Shown piece after piece: positions 41,930 to 50,148 of a DNA stretch of 64,000 nt. Below the pieces are notes generated by a model. That model was given only the letters and a program-made list of their open reading frames with translations, was not told the DNA's origin and searched no databases. A program made the position numbers and the translations under genes. This DNA is from Sphaerothrix epifaneia (GTDB lineage Bacteria > Cyanobacteriota > Cyanobacteriia > Phormidesmidales > Phormidesmidaceae), in the NCBI RefSeq assembly GCF_042788235.1, contig NZ_JBHZOL010000087.1, forward strand, positions 18,551-82,550. The letters run 5' to 3'. The first letter of the stretch is position 1. Each line of letters opens with the position of its first letter.

Positions 41930-42196
41930 TTACTCGACAACAACGCACCATTGATGCAGCTCATACTCCACACAACCATTGGTAATCAGCGGATCTTGCT
42001 GCACTATCTGGTTCGCTTGCTCTAAGGAGTCAGCCTGAAATAAAAGCATGCCACCCCCTCGCTCTAACCAGTACCCTGTTCGAGCTTCGTGGCCTTGATT
42101 AATCAGCTTACGGACATACTCAATATGGGCAGGCACATGTCGATCGAAAGTGGCTTTATCAACGATGCCTTTTTCTATTTTGACAAACCAAGCCAT
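41930..42196 (-). CDS. YciI-family protein
   Basis: An 88-residue dimeric alpha/beta-plait protein of the YciI-like family. The typical His-Asp pair is partly present (HVPAHIEYVRKL early; the usual Asp is in QADSLEQANQIVQQDP). GYWLERGGGMLLFQADS and TNGCVEYELHQW complete the domain. YciI proteins resemble muconolactone isomerases but mostly lack a proven activity. ATG 42196 is the start. It precedes smpB by 15 bases on the same strand and is divergent from thpR. Confidence 0.88.
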   Translation of the reverse strand: MAWFVKIEKGIVDKATFDRHVPAHIEYVRKLINQGHEARTGYWLERGGGMLLFQADSLEQANQIVQQDPLITNGCVEYELHQWCVVVE

Positions 42197-42278
42197 GAGC
42201 AGACTGACCTTATCTGACTAAGGAAGTAGACTAAATGTGGAGCTGGTGACTCAGTCTACCAAGCCCATTGTATGACGT

Positions 42279-42842
42279 ATGAAAAACAACCCAAAGTCAG
42301 CACGCTTTTTTGTTGCCTTGCTGCCTACCCAGGAAATCTGCGATTATGCCAATGAGGTTAAACAGTACTTCAGCGATCGCTATGATAGTCGGGCAGCTCA
42401 AAAATCACCGCCCCATGTGACGTTACAGCCTCCCTTTGACTGGCAGCTGTCAGAAATCAGCCACTTGCAGAGCGTTTTGACCCAGTTTGCTCGTCAGCAA
42501 TCCTCATTTAATGTTGAGCTAACTGGTTTTGGGGCTTTTCCACCCCGTGTTATCTACATCAATGTGCAGCGAACCCCTGCTCTTATGGCTTTGCAAGCTA
42601 ACCTGTCAGACTACTTAGAGCAGCGGCTAGCGCTCGTCAATGAGCGGCTCAAAAGCCGTCCTTTCAATCCCCATCTAACCATTGCTTTTCGGGATTTGAA
42701 GCCTACAGCTTTTCAGCAGGCGTGGTCAGAATTTGAACACAAATCTGTGAGTTTTGCGTTTGAGGCTCAACAGGTGACGCTGCTAATTCATGACAACCAA
42801 GGCTGGAAAGTCCATAGCCAATTTCAGCTTAGCCAAACATAA
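42279..42842 (+). CDS. thpR: 2'-5' RNA ligase/2H phosphoesterase family protein
   Basis: A 187-residue 2H-superfamily protein. The two catalytic HxT/S motifs are PPHVTLQPPF (His46, Thr48) and NPHLTIAFRD (His132, Thr134), with the lobe strands FFVALLP and FNVELTGFGAFPPRVIYI. The family cleaves or forms 2'-5' and 2',3'-cyclic phosphates (RNA cyclic phosphodiesterase ThpR); the cellular substrate is unknown. The protein has no signal peptide. The ATG at 42279 follows the sequence TGACGT. It is a single gene, followed by a stable hairpin and the convergent DUF4278 gene. Confidence 0.9.
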   Translation: MKNNPKSARFFVALLPTQEICDYANEVKQYFSDRYDSRAAQKSPPHVTLQPPFDWQLSEISHLQSVLTQFARQQSSFNVELTGFGAFPPRVIYINVQRTPALMALQANLSDYLEQRLALVNERLKSRPFNPHLTIAFRDLKPTAFQQAWSEFEHKSVSFAFEAQQVTLLIHDNQGWKVHSQFQLSQT

Positions 42843-42847
42843 AACAA

Positions 42848-42876
42848 CGGTAGAGAAGGCATAACCCTCTCTACCG
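42848..42876. terminator. Hairpin between convergent genes
   Basis: CGGTAGAGA (42848-42856) pairs perfectly with TCTCTACCG (42868-42876) around 11 bases. It lies six bases after the thpR stop and 45 bases from the end of the DUF4278 gene, so it may serve both strands. There is no T-tract. Confidence 0.55.
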
Positions 42877-42920
42877 CCCAACACTCTAGCCAATTAGCTT
42901 GTTAGAGATGGTGGCTCAGC

Positions 42921-43361
42921 TTAGCTCATGGTTGCATGGCTACGCTCATAAGTCGCCCAAAAACTGGGGTGGACTTTGCCTTGAATGTGGTTCCAGTAGC
43001 GAGAAGCCGTCTCAGGTAGACCAACTTCTGCCGCTAAACGACCTAACATTGCCTGTTGCCGACGCTTAACAACGCCATGACGATTCATCATTGCTAACCG
43101 AGCTTTGTCTGCGATCGCAGGAGTAGCCACTGCTACAGGCTGAGTTGCTGCCGCTGCGGCTGCAGGTTGCTCAGACGCTTTACCAGTTTGATAAGCTACG
43201 CCCCGGTAGATCAAGTCCAAAGTAGGTTGATGAACTGCGTTCTTGGCTGGGTTGCGGAACCGAATATCAACCCCCCGATATTTGCCTGACTCAGGCGTAT
43301 CTTGAGCCTTAACAACAGGTGGATTGTAGTCGTAAGTTGCGCCGCGATAAGTTAATTTCAT
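42921..43361 (-). CDS. DUF4278 repeat protein
   Basis: A 146-residue protein with two copies of a short motif, LTYRGATYDY (residues 3-12) and LIYRGVAYQT (residues 49-58), each preceded or followed by basic segments. This is the DUF4278 repeat, confined mainly to cyanobacteria and of unknown function. An alanine-rich linker (PAAAAAATQPVAVATPA) separates the repeats from a C-terminal part rich in basic and aromatic residues (SRYWNHIQGKVHPSFWATYERS). ATG 43361 has a near-perfect ribosome binding site (GGAGG at 43373-43369, seven bases away), so it may be well expressed. The leader contains an inverted repeat. Confidence 0.85.
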   Translation of the reverse strand: MKLTYRGATYDYNPPVVKAQDTPESGKYRGVDIRFRNPAKNAVHQPTLDLIYRGVAYQTGKASEQPAAAAAATQPVAVATPAIADKARLAMMNRHGVVKRRQQAMLGRLAAEVGLPETASRYWNHIQGKVHPSFWATYERSHATMS

Positions 43362-43659
43362 GGTGTCGCCTCCATATCAGCGTATGTTCTCACTGTGTCA
43401 ATGAGAGGCGCGTTCCTTCAGGGCTTTTCCCTTACTTCCGTCTCTCGATCGCTGGTTTAAAGCCCTTAGCGAACAAGAGATGAACGATTTCTCTTTTCTT
43501 TCTGTATCATATGTTACGGTTTTGGGTTTTGTCAAGCTAAATTTGTTCGGTTTTCCTACCTTGAACCCATTGATTAGCCTCCAATGCCAAAAAGTGGATG
43601 GAGGCCAGATCAACCAGCAGATTCAATCAGTTGCTTCTGTAGAAAGCCGTCGAAAAGAA
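43362..43659. promoter_or_regulatory. Leader/promoter region of the DUF4278 gene
   Basis: A 298-base AT-rich spacer. AGGGCTTT (43420-43427) and AAAGCCCT (43459-43466) are perfect inverted arms 31 bases apart, upstream of the start at 43361 on the minus strand. The remaining 190 bases have no convincing gene; a 61-codon frame (43480-43665) is not supported. Confidence 0.4.
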
Positions 43660-44850
43660 CTATGAATTAACCGTTGCCGTTTGACCAACGTGGGTAGGAT
43701 AGCGTAGGACAGCCGCTAGTGCCCCATCAACAGGCATTTTGTCGGCGTCAATTAGGTAAACTTCTCCGCCTTGCAAAAAGGTGCAGACAGCGGCTAAATC
43801 CAACAGATCGGTGGCTTCAGGGATTTGATCGTCTACTAAAGTAACCGTATTGGTATTAGCTTCAAAAGCCCCCCATTGTTGATGTCCAATTTGCACGAAG
43901 AGGGCACCGACCTGACCATAATAAGCGGCGGGAATCACTTCTTGAAGCTGGGTGACAGCTTGCCCAGTTCCAGCAAGTTCGCCAAAGGCAGCCAGTGCTT
44001 TTGCTTCAGCTTGGTGGAAATGGGGCTGGACTATCTGCCATGCCTGATGATGGAGAGCTTGCGCGGCAATAGAGTCAGGGTTGCCTTCAAGGCCAGTCTC
44101 TAAAATGTGGGGATAGTCGCTAATCTCCCGATACATAGACTGTATGCGTTCAACGCCAGCCAAAACTACGGGTGCTTGAGCTTCATAGAAAAAATCTTGT
44201 AGGCCATTGTTTACCTGCTGCAAATAGCGGCGAACATTTTTCTTGTCATCTGTTGTACCCACACCCTGGCCGTGATAAACAGGGGCGCTGCCGCTAGCAC
44301 GGGTGCTATGAAACTGCAGTTGCTTTTCAGGATCGTCGTATTGTAGGGCTTCTGCCAAGCTGTCAGGGACTTCGTTTAACATGACCTCAGCCATTTCATG
44401 CTGAGTCGCTTGAAATAGCCGCAACTGGTTTTCACTGAGCGACAGAATAAAAAAGGTACCGTCATTCACAAATAAGGGCATGAGCGGTTTGAGATAGAAG
44501 CGATCGCCAATGACGGTTTGCTCCTCAAACGCAATCGGCAAACGATAATAGCGGAAAAAATTAGGAGCCACAAACAGCGCTAGTCCCTGGCTTTGGTTTT
44601 GCCAAAAACGGCTGGTTTCATTCATTTCAAAAGCATAAGACTGCACTGGTTCAAGCAGGGCTTGAACATCAGCATCTCGCATGCCCAACTGCTCAAGCTT
44701 TTCTGCCGCTTGCCGGAGTTGGTTTTTGAGCCTGATAGGATCTTGACGAATTTCCTGACTAGCTACGTGGGTAGGTATGTAAATAGACACTGAGGGTGAC
44801 TCAGCCCTTTCGAGCATCGATTTCAGGTCAAATTTGGTAAGTAAACTCAT
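43660..44850 (-). CDS. baeRF3-family (archaeo-eukaryotic release-factor-like) protein
   Basis: A 396-residue cytosolic protein of the bacterial archaeo-eukaryotic release factor (baeRF) group, family 3. Typical segments are PSVSIYIPTHVASQEIRQDPIRLKNQLRQA at the start, RDADVQALLEPV, FFRYYRLPI, and in the middle YHGQGVGTTDDKKNVRRYLQQV, then VVLAGVERI and a C-terminal Rossmann-like region ending with a metal/nucleotide-like fold (EVYLIDADKMP). The family is related to eRF1 and predicted to act on stalled ribosomes or on translation under stress; no biochemical role is established. It lies 66 bases downstream of the GMC oxidoreductase on the same strand. Confidence 0.85.
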   Translation of the reverse strand: MSLLTKFDLKSMLERAESPSVSIYIPTHVASQEIRQDPIRLKNQLRQAAEKLEQLGMRDADVQALLEPVQSYAFEMNETSRFWQNQSQGLALFVAPNFFRYYRLPIAFEEQTVIGDRFYLKPLMPLFVNDGTFFILSLSENQLRLFQATQHEMAEVMLNEVPDSLAEALQYDDPEKQLQFHSTRASGSAPVYHGQGVGTTDDKKNVRRYLQQVNNGLQDFFYEAQAPVVLAGVERIQSMYREISDYPHILETGLEGNPDSIAAQALHHQAWQIVQPHFHQAEAKALAAFGELAGTGQAVTQLQEVIPAAYYGQVGALFVQIGHQQWGAFEANTNTVTLVDDQIPEATDLLDLAAVCTFLQGGEVYLIDADKMPVDGALAAVLRYPTHVGQTATVNS

Positions 44851-44916
44851 AACGTTTAGCGTTTTGACAACAAAGCTATTTCCGGGCGAACCAACAGAGC
44901 GATCGCCAGAGAAGGC

Positions 44917-46440
44917 TCAGCCCTTGAGCTGAGATTTGAAATGATCAGCAACCCGCAATGCGTTCGCCACAAGGGTTAGGGTCGGGTTCATCGCTCCCAT
45001 TGACGGGAAAAAACTGGCATCGACCACATAAAGATTATCGAGATCGTGAGCGCGGCAATTCAGATCCAAAACACTGTTAGAAGGGTCTTCGCCTAAGACA
45101 CAAGTGCCAATCTGGTGCCAGACGACTGCTGACTTCATGGTTTTTCGCCAGAACAGAAAAAAGCCAAGGTCGCGAAGGTGGTCTTCAAGCAGGTGAATTA
45201 GATCAGCATGAGGCTGAGTATTGTTGGGCTGGTGATGAACCGTGATTTTTCCTTGGCGATCGACGGTTACCTGATTTTCAAGCCGTGGCAAATCTTCAGT
45301 AGTGACCCACCAGTCTACAGAATGAGCGGACAAATACCGTAGCGTAGCTTCGGGCATTTCCACCGGAGCCATGTGCTGTAGTCTTTGCCACTTAGCCTTA
45401 CCCGTCAACTGAATTTGGCCCAGTGGATAGTCTTGCGTTGGGCCTTTGAAGTAATAATCGTGAATGCCCAAGGTTTTTTGAAAAACAGTGGGATTGGGTT
45501 CATCGGCAACGGCAATGAGCGCCGAATGGTTGTGAAACATCAGATTGCGACCGACCAACCCAGAGGAGTTGGCAAGTCCATTGGGATGTTTGTCATTGCC
45601 AGATTGCAACAACAATTTGGCAGAATTGATTGCGCCACAAGAGACCACCACAATTTCTGCACTAAAAGTTTGCAGTTGTCCGTTTAACTGGACTTCCACT
45701 TGTTCAATGCGTTTACCAGAAGCATCGGTGTCGAGGCGAGTGACCAAAGCATGGGTGAGGAGTTGCACATTTTCGTATTGCCGCGCCGGATCAACGCAGG
45801 CGATTTGAGCGTCACACTTAGCATCAACCAGACAGGGATAGGGGTCGCATGTATCACAGCGGATACAAGGGCGTTTTTCAGGATGGGCTTCGTCTCGATT
45901 GAGGGCTAAAGTCAAGTGCACCGGATGCAAGCCGCGATCGCTGAGCTGATCGGCTATTTGCTGAATTCGCGGTTCGTGGGCCAAGGGGCCGTAGGGATAA
46001 TCAGCCGACATAGGCGGTTCGGTTGGATCTTCGCCGCGCTGACCATGAATTTTGAATAGACTTTCAGCCTGCGTGTAGTAGGGTTCAAAGTCTGCGTAGC
46101 TTAATGGCCATGCTGGAGAAATCCCGTCGTAGTGTTGCAAAGCGCCAAAGTCTTCTTGCCGCATTCGCTGTAAGGCAGCTCCGTAGACTTTGGTGTTTCC
46201 CCCGACAAAGTAGTGAACTTCAGGACTAAAAGGCGTGCCATCAGGCTGGTACCACTGCTCATCGGTTCGGTAACGCTGTTCTAGAAAAACAGCATCTGGA
46301 TCCCAATTACTCTTTTCGCGCGGTAAGTACCCCCCTCGCTCTAAAAGCAGGATGCGTTTGCCTGTCGGTGCCAATGCATAGGCGAGCGTACCACCACCTG
46401 CCCCCGCCCCAATAATTAAAATGTCGTAATGATTATGCAT
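44917..46440 (-). CDS. GMC-family FAD oxidoreductase with cysteine cluster
   Basis: A 507-residue glucose-methanol-choline oxidoreductase. The FAD-binding motif IIGAGAGGGTLAYAL lies close to the N terminus, and the catalytic His and Asn occur in HQIGTC and GAMNPTLTLVANALRVADHF at the C terminus, so it should oxidise an alcohol or sugar. Between about residues 200 and 235 there is a tight Cys group, CIRCDTCDPYPC and later KC and AC, which may bind an Fe-S cluster or be structural. ATG 46440 is close to the FAD motif; 46449 and 46494 are alternatives. It directly follows the Rieske-FAD gene (about 65 bases). Confidence 0.92.
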   Translation of the reverse strand: MHNHYDILIIGAGAGGGTLAYALAPTGKRILLLERGGYLPREKSNWDPDAVFLEQRYRTDEQWYQPDGTPFSPEVHYFVGGNTKVYGAALQRMRQEDFGALQHYDGISPAWPLSYADFEPYYTQAESLFKIHGQRGEDPTEPPMSADYPYGPLAHEPRIQQIADQLSDRGLHPVHLTLALNRDEAHPEKRPCIRCDTCDPYPCLVDAKCDAQIACVDPARQYENVQLLTHALVTRLDTDASGKRIEQVEVQLNGQLQTFSAEIVVVSCGAINSAKLLLQSGNDKHPNGLANSSGLVGRNLMFHNHSALIAVADEPNPTVFQKTLGIHDYYFKGPTQDYPLGQIQLTGKAKWQRLQHMAPVEMPEATLRYLSAHSVDWWVTTEDLPRLENQVTVDRQGKITVHHQPNNTQPHADLIHLLEDHLRDLGFFLFWRKTMKSAVVWHQIGTCVLGEDPSNSVLDLNCRAHDLDNLYVVDASFFPSMGAMNPTLTLVANALRVADHFKSQLKG

Positions 46441-46505
46441 GATATGCATGAAAAAGTTTTGATCGCGCAAACGACACAGGTTACAAGCTCTCAAAGACCA
46501 ACGTT

Positions 46506-48086
46506 TTACGGGGAAAATTGCCCCACCCAGTCATACTCACCTTGGCGCAGCGTCTCCACAGACGGCATCTTTTGCAATCTCATTAGCTCACTAATAGCGG
46601 CAATTTCGCGATCGCGGTTGATGCCTGCTACAGCGCGGACTTTTTCGTCCTCGACATAAAACGCTAAAAACTCAGGTTTTTCTAAGTCGCCGTGATAAAG
46701 AACTTCATTCCAACCTTCGGCGTGACCTACATAGCGTAGCTTGAGGTCAAATTGTCCAGTCCAGAAGAAGGGGACGCTAGCAAAAGGAACTTGTTTGCCT
46801 AGCATGTTTTTGGCAGCGATACGACCTTGCTGCTGGGCTAAACGCCAGTGTTCAATACGGGTCAACTGCCCCGTGTTGCTACTGGGAAACCGGGCGATAT
46901 CACCAGCTGCGTAAAGTCCGTCTGTCGCTTGCAGATGAGCGTCAACTGGCACACTGCGATCGCTCTGATGCAAGTCGACGCCCGTTAGCATGTCCGTCGC
47001 TAACTCAATGCCGACACCAATAATGACCAAGTCAGCAGATAAACGTTCGCCATTATCCAAAATTACCGCTTCAACTGCGCGATCGCCCTCAATCCGCTCA
47101 ATTTTGTGGCCCAACTTAAACGTGACGCCTTTTTCAGCATGAACGTGCTGAAACAACTGTCCCACAGGTTTACCCAGCACTGCCTCAAAGGGGGTTTCAC
47201 TACGGGAGACAACGGTCACTTTCAGTCCTTGCTGAGTCAGACTTGCGGCTACTTCCATGCCAATAAAGCTAGAACCCAACACAACTGCTGTTTGCGCCTG
47301 CTGGGCGGCTGCTAGCAAAGCACTGGCCTCACCCGCCTGATGCAGGGTAAAAACATTTTTTAGTTCGGCTCCCGGTAAGTTCAGCTTTCTCGCCTTTCCG
47401 CCCGTAGCAACCAAAAGGGCATCGTAGCTAAGACTTTGGCCGTCGCTAAAGGTCAGCGTTTTAGCTTGAGCATCCACCTGGGTAACTGAGCGATCGCTCC
47501 ACAACTCAATATTATGTTGTTTGTAAAACGCTTCAGTTCTCAATGGTGGCGGTGCCGAAGATGAGTCGCTCTGCAAATACTTTTTGCTTAATGTTGTGCG
47601 ATCGTAAGGCAGCTTTGCTTCAGCCGTAATCAGCACCACGCGGCCTTTAAACCCTTCTTGCCGAAGGGTTTCAGCCGCAATATTACCCGCAGCGCCTGCC
47701 CCTAAAATCACAAAAACACGCTGATCGGCTTCAGGTTTGTAAGCAGCCATAGCGGGCGTTTGCTGTTGCGCAACAGATTCAGGCAAATCGACCCACACCA
47801 TGCCAGCTTCTATAGAAGTTTCAAAACAGGGCAGATCGTCCAAAGCAGGAGGTTCTAAATATTCGCCTGTCGTCGCCTTGAAGCAAGCATTATGCCAAGG
47901 ACAGACTACGCGATCGCCGCTTAAAACCCCTTGATCTAAGGGAGCGCCCAAGTGAGTACAATGAGCAGCGATCGCGTAGACAGCATCTCCTTTTCGCGTC
48001 AGCAAAAGAGGCGTATCTTGTACCTCAATCCGCTGCATTGTCTCTGCAGATAGCTGATCCAGTTCACAAACTTTGTACTTTGGCAT
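46506..48086 (-). CDS. Rieske-FAD/NAD oxidoreductase (AIF-like fusion)
   Basis: A 526-residue fusion. Residues 1-105 are a Rieske [2Fe-2S] domain with CTHLG (Cys43, His45) and CPWHNAC (Cys62, His65). The rest is a two-dinucleotide flavoprotein reductase: FVILGAGAAGNIAAETLR (FAD), AVVLGSSFIGMEVAASL (NAD(P)H) and the ATPDG-like motif TDGLYAAGDIARFP. The layout is that of AIFM3/ferredoxin-reductase-like proteins, passing electrons between NAD(P)H, flavin and a Rieske centre. ATG 48086 is the start. The GMC oxidoreductase follows after about 65 bases on the same strand and is a likely partner. Confidence 0.92.
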   Translation of the reverse strand: MPKYKVCELDQLSAETMQRIEVQDTPLLLTRKGDAVYAIAAHCTHLGAPLDQGVLSGDRVVCPWHNACFKATTGEYLEPPALDDLPCFETSIEAGMVWVDLPESVAQQQTPAMAAYKPEADQRVFVILGAGAAGNIAAETLRQEGFKGRVVLITAEAKLPYDRTTLSKKYLQSDSSSAPPPLRTEAFYKQHNIELWSDRSVTQVDAQAKTLTFSDGQSLSYDALLVATGGKARKLNLPGAELKNVFTLHQAGEASALLAAAQQAQTAVVLGSSFIGMEVAASLTQQGLKVTVVSRSETPFEAVLGKPVGQLFQHVHAEKGVTFKLGHKIERIEGDRAVEAVILDNGERLSADLVIIGVGIELATDMLTGVDLHQSDRSVPVDAHLQATDGLYAAGDIARFPSSNTGQLTRIEHWRLAQQQGRIAAKNMLGKQVPFASVPFFWTGQFDLKLRYVGHAEGWNEVLYHGDLEKPEFLAFYVEDEKVRAVAGINRDREIAAISELMRLQKMPSVETLRQGEYDWVGQFSP

Positions 48087-48589
48087 GCTGACAGTTAAGG
48101 GCGTGAGTGCAAGTAAAAGCGTTAAAAAGGCAGATTAATATTTGCCCTAAAAAATTTACGAACCACTTTTAGCAAGTTGCTCAGGTGTAGAACACAAGAA
48201 CCGTCAAAAGCTAAAATAGGGGCTACGCTTGATAAAAAAGAATGCGAATGAGCGCTGAGCTATGACCTGATCAACTCTCTGTTGCCAAAAAACAGTAGGC
48301 ACAACGAGTTGGTCAGATGACATATCCGCCCAATCGAACATCAATAAAAACTAGTTAGTCAAAAGTATTTCAACAGCGTGAAATACGTATCTTAAAGATT
48401 AAATAATTTTAGAGAAGCCTGATTCCCTCTTAAGTTATAGTTGTCGGTTTGACTTTTGCCCTCACCCACAGAGACAACTCCGACCTGACGGCAACCAAAC
48501 TATCCAAAACTCAAATAGCGCAATCAGAACAAACTGCCCAAAACATTAGTTTTTGCTGGCTAATGCAATTGCTGCTGTTTTCTTAGCCC
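48087..48589. other. 503-base spacer without a supported gene
   Basis: Separates the aldehyde dehydrogenase 3' end from the Rieske-FAD gene start, both on the minus strand, so it probably contains the promoter of the latter. I see no strong hairpin, tRNA or coding frame longer than a few codons. Confidence 0.55.
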
Positions 48590-49969
48590 TTAGCCAATCA
48601 GCTTCTTAACCCATTCAAGTTTGCCCGCATAAGGTGGGTAGCGGATGGGTAAGTCTAGCCAAAACGGTTTCCGGAAAACGCTCTTGTAGTGGCTAAAAGT
48701 ATCGAAACTGGCCTTGCCATGATAAGCGCCCAGTCCACTTTGGCCAACACCGCCAAACGGCAACCCCGAAACCGCGAAGTGAGTAATGGTTTCGTTGAAG
48801 CAAAGACCACCCGAAGACGTTTCTTGCTGTAGTCGTTGGCGATCGCGGCTGTTCTTGCTAAAAAAATAAAGCGCTAGGGGTTTGGGTCGGCTATTGACAA
48901 AGGCGATCGCTTCATCCAGCGTTTCATAGGCCAGCACTGGCAAAATGGGGCCAAAAATTTCTGCCTGCATAGCCGGATGATCAGAGCTAACCTGAGCAAT
49001 CACCGTCGGTGCAATATAGCGAGTAGCTGCCTCGTACTGGCCACCAATAGCCACATGTCCAGTAATCAGTCGTTGCAATCGCTGAAACTGTTTGTCATCT
49101 ACAATGCGGCCAAAGTCCTGACTGGTTTTAGGATCTTCACCGTAAAACGCCTTTAGAGCCACCTCAAAAGCTGCTATCAAATCAGCTTCGATCGTTCGAT
49201 TGACTAAAACATAATCTGGCGCAACACACGTTTGGCCAGCATTCATGAACTTACCCCAAATAATTCGCTTTGCCGTGACTTCAAGGTCAATGTCAGCGTC
49301 TACTATGCAAGGGCTTTTGCCGCCTAGCTCTAGAGTAACAGGGGTTAAATGCTGAGCTGCCGCCGCCATAACGACTTTGCCGACGCGAGCACTACCTGTA
49401 AAAAAGATATGGTCAAAAGGCTGAGTCAAAAGTGACTGGCTAGTTTCGATGCCACCCTCAACAGCAGCAATGTACTTAGCATCGAACGTTTGATCAACTA
49501 ACTCAGCGATCGCAGCAGAAGTCTTCGGCGCAATTTCAGAAGGCTTGATGATGGCACAGTTGCCAGCCGCGATCGCTCCAATCAGAGGTATCAAAGCGAG
49601 CTGAAACGGATAGTTCCAAGCACTTATGATCAGAACAACACCGAGTGGTTCAGGATAGATCGCCGCTGATGCTGGCCAAAAAGGCACAGGAACCCCCACC
49701 GATCGAGGCTTCATCCAGCGTTTGAGTCGCCGCAACATGTAGGCAATTTCTCCGGTTGCACTTAACTCACTGGTGTAGGCTTCAAAAGCGGGTTTGCTTA
49801 AATCATCTGCTAGCGCCTTGAAGACAGTCGTCTGAGCAGCCCGAATCGCTTGCTCAAGACGCTGCAGTTGCTCAAACCGAAATTCCTGTGACCTGGTTTG
49901 ACCTGAGGCAAAAAACTGTTGCTGTTTTGAAAGCAAATCAGCAATAGCAGTCGCTGTTAGCTGAGTCAT
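48590..49969 (-). CDS. Aldehyde dehydrogenase, NAD(P)+-dependent
   Basis: A 459-residue aldehyde dehydrogenase of the class 3/fatty-aldehyde branch. The catalytic Cys248 is in FMNAGQTCVAPDYVL, the general base Glu214 in VTLELGGKSP, and the cofactor site is WNYPF (residues 118-122) with FTGSARVGK. The lack of a C-terminal membrane helix makes it soluble, unlike mammalian FALDH. In cyanobacteria similar enzymes convert fatty or apocarotenoid aldehydes to acids; the substrate here is unknown. ATG 49969 is the start. It is on the same strand as, and upstream of, the Rieske-FAD/GMC pair. Confidence 0.95.
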   Translation of the reverse strand: MTQLTATAIADLLSKQQQFFASGQTRSQEFRFEQLQRLEQAIRAAQTTVFKALADDLSKPAFEAYTSELSATGEIAYMLRRLKRWMKPRSVGVPVPFWPASAAIYPEPLGVVLIISAWNYPFQLALIPLIGAIAAGNCAIIKPSEIAPKTSAAIAELVDQTFDAKYIAAVEGGIETSQSLLTQPFDHIFFTGSARVGKVVMAAAAQHLTPVTLELGGKSPCIVDADIDLEVTAKRIIWGKFMNAGQTCVAPDYVLVNRTIEADLIAAFEVALKAFYGEDPKTSQDFGRIVDDKQFQRLQRLITGHVAIGGQYEAATRYIAPTVIAQVSSDHPAMQAEIFGPILPVLAYETLDEAIAFVNSRPKPLALYFFSKNSRDRQRLQQETSSGGLCFNETITHFAVSGLPFGGVGQSGLGAYHGKASFDTFSHYKSVFRKPFWLDLPIRYPPYAGKLEWVKKLIG

Positions 49970-50148
49970 AGGCCGAAAAAATGAAAGCAGAACACAACCC
50001 GCTCATAATAACCAGCGCTAACCCGCTATTTCCTCCAAGGACTGCTAACAAGACAGCCTAGATTTTCCCTAGACGCCACACTGACAAAGTCTGTTCGTAT
50101 CATCTATGGGGTCTTGGTTTTTCCGGTCGCTTTTGCTTGGCTCAGCAG

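Noticed and set aside
41404..42278. tmRNA near smpB
   Set aside because: No tRNA-Ala-like acceptor half or tag-reading frame visible; the space is filled by coding genes.
43480..43665. 61-codon frame at the end of the baeRF3 gene
   Set aside because: No recognisable domain; lies in the DUF4278 upstream region and overlaps the 3' end of baeRF3.
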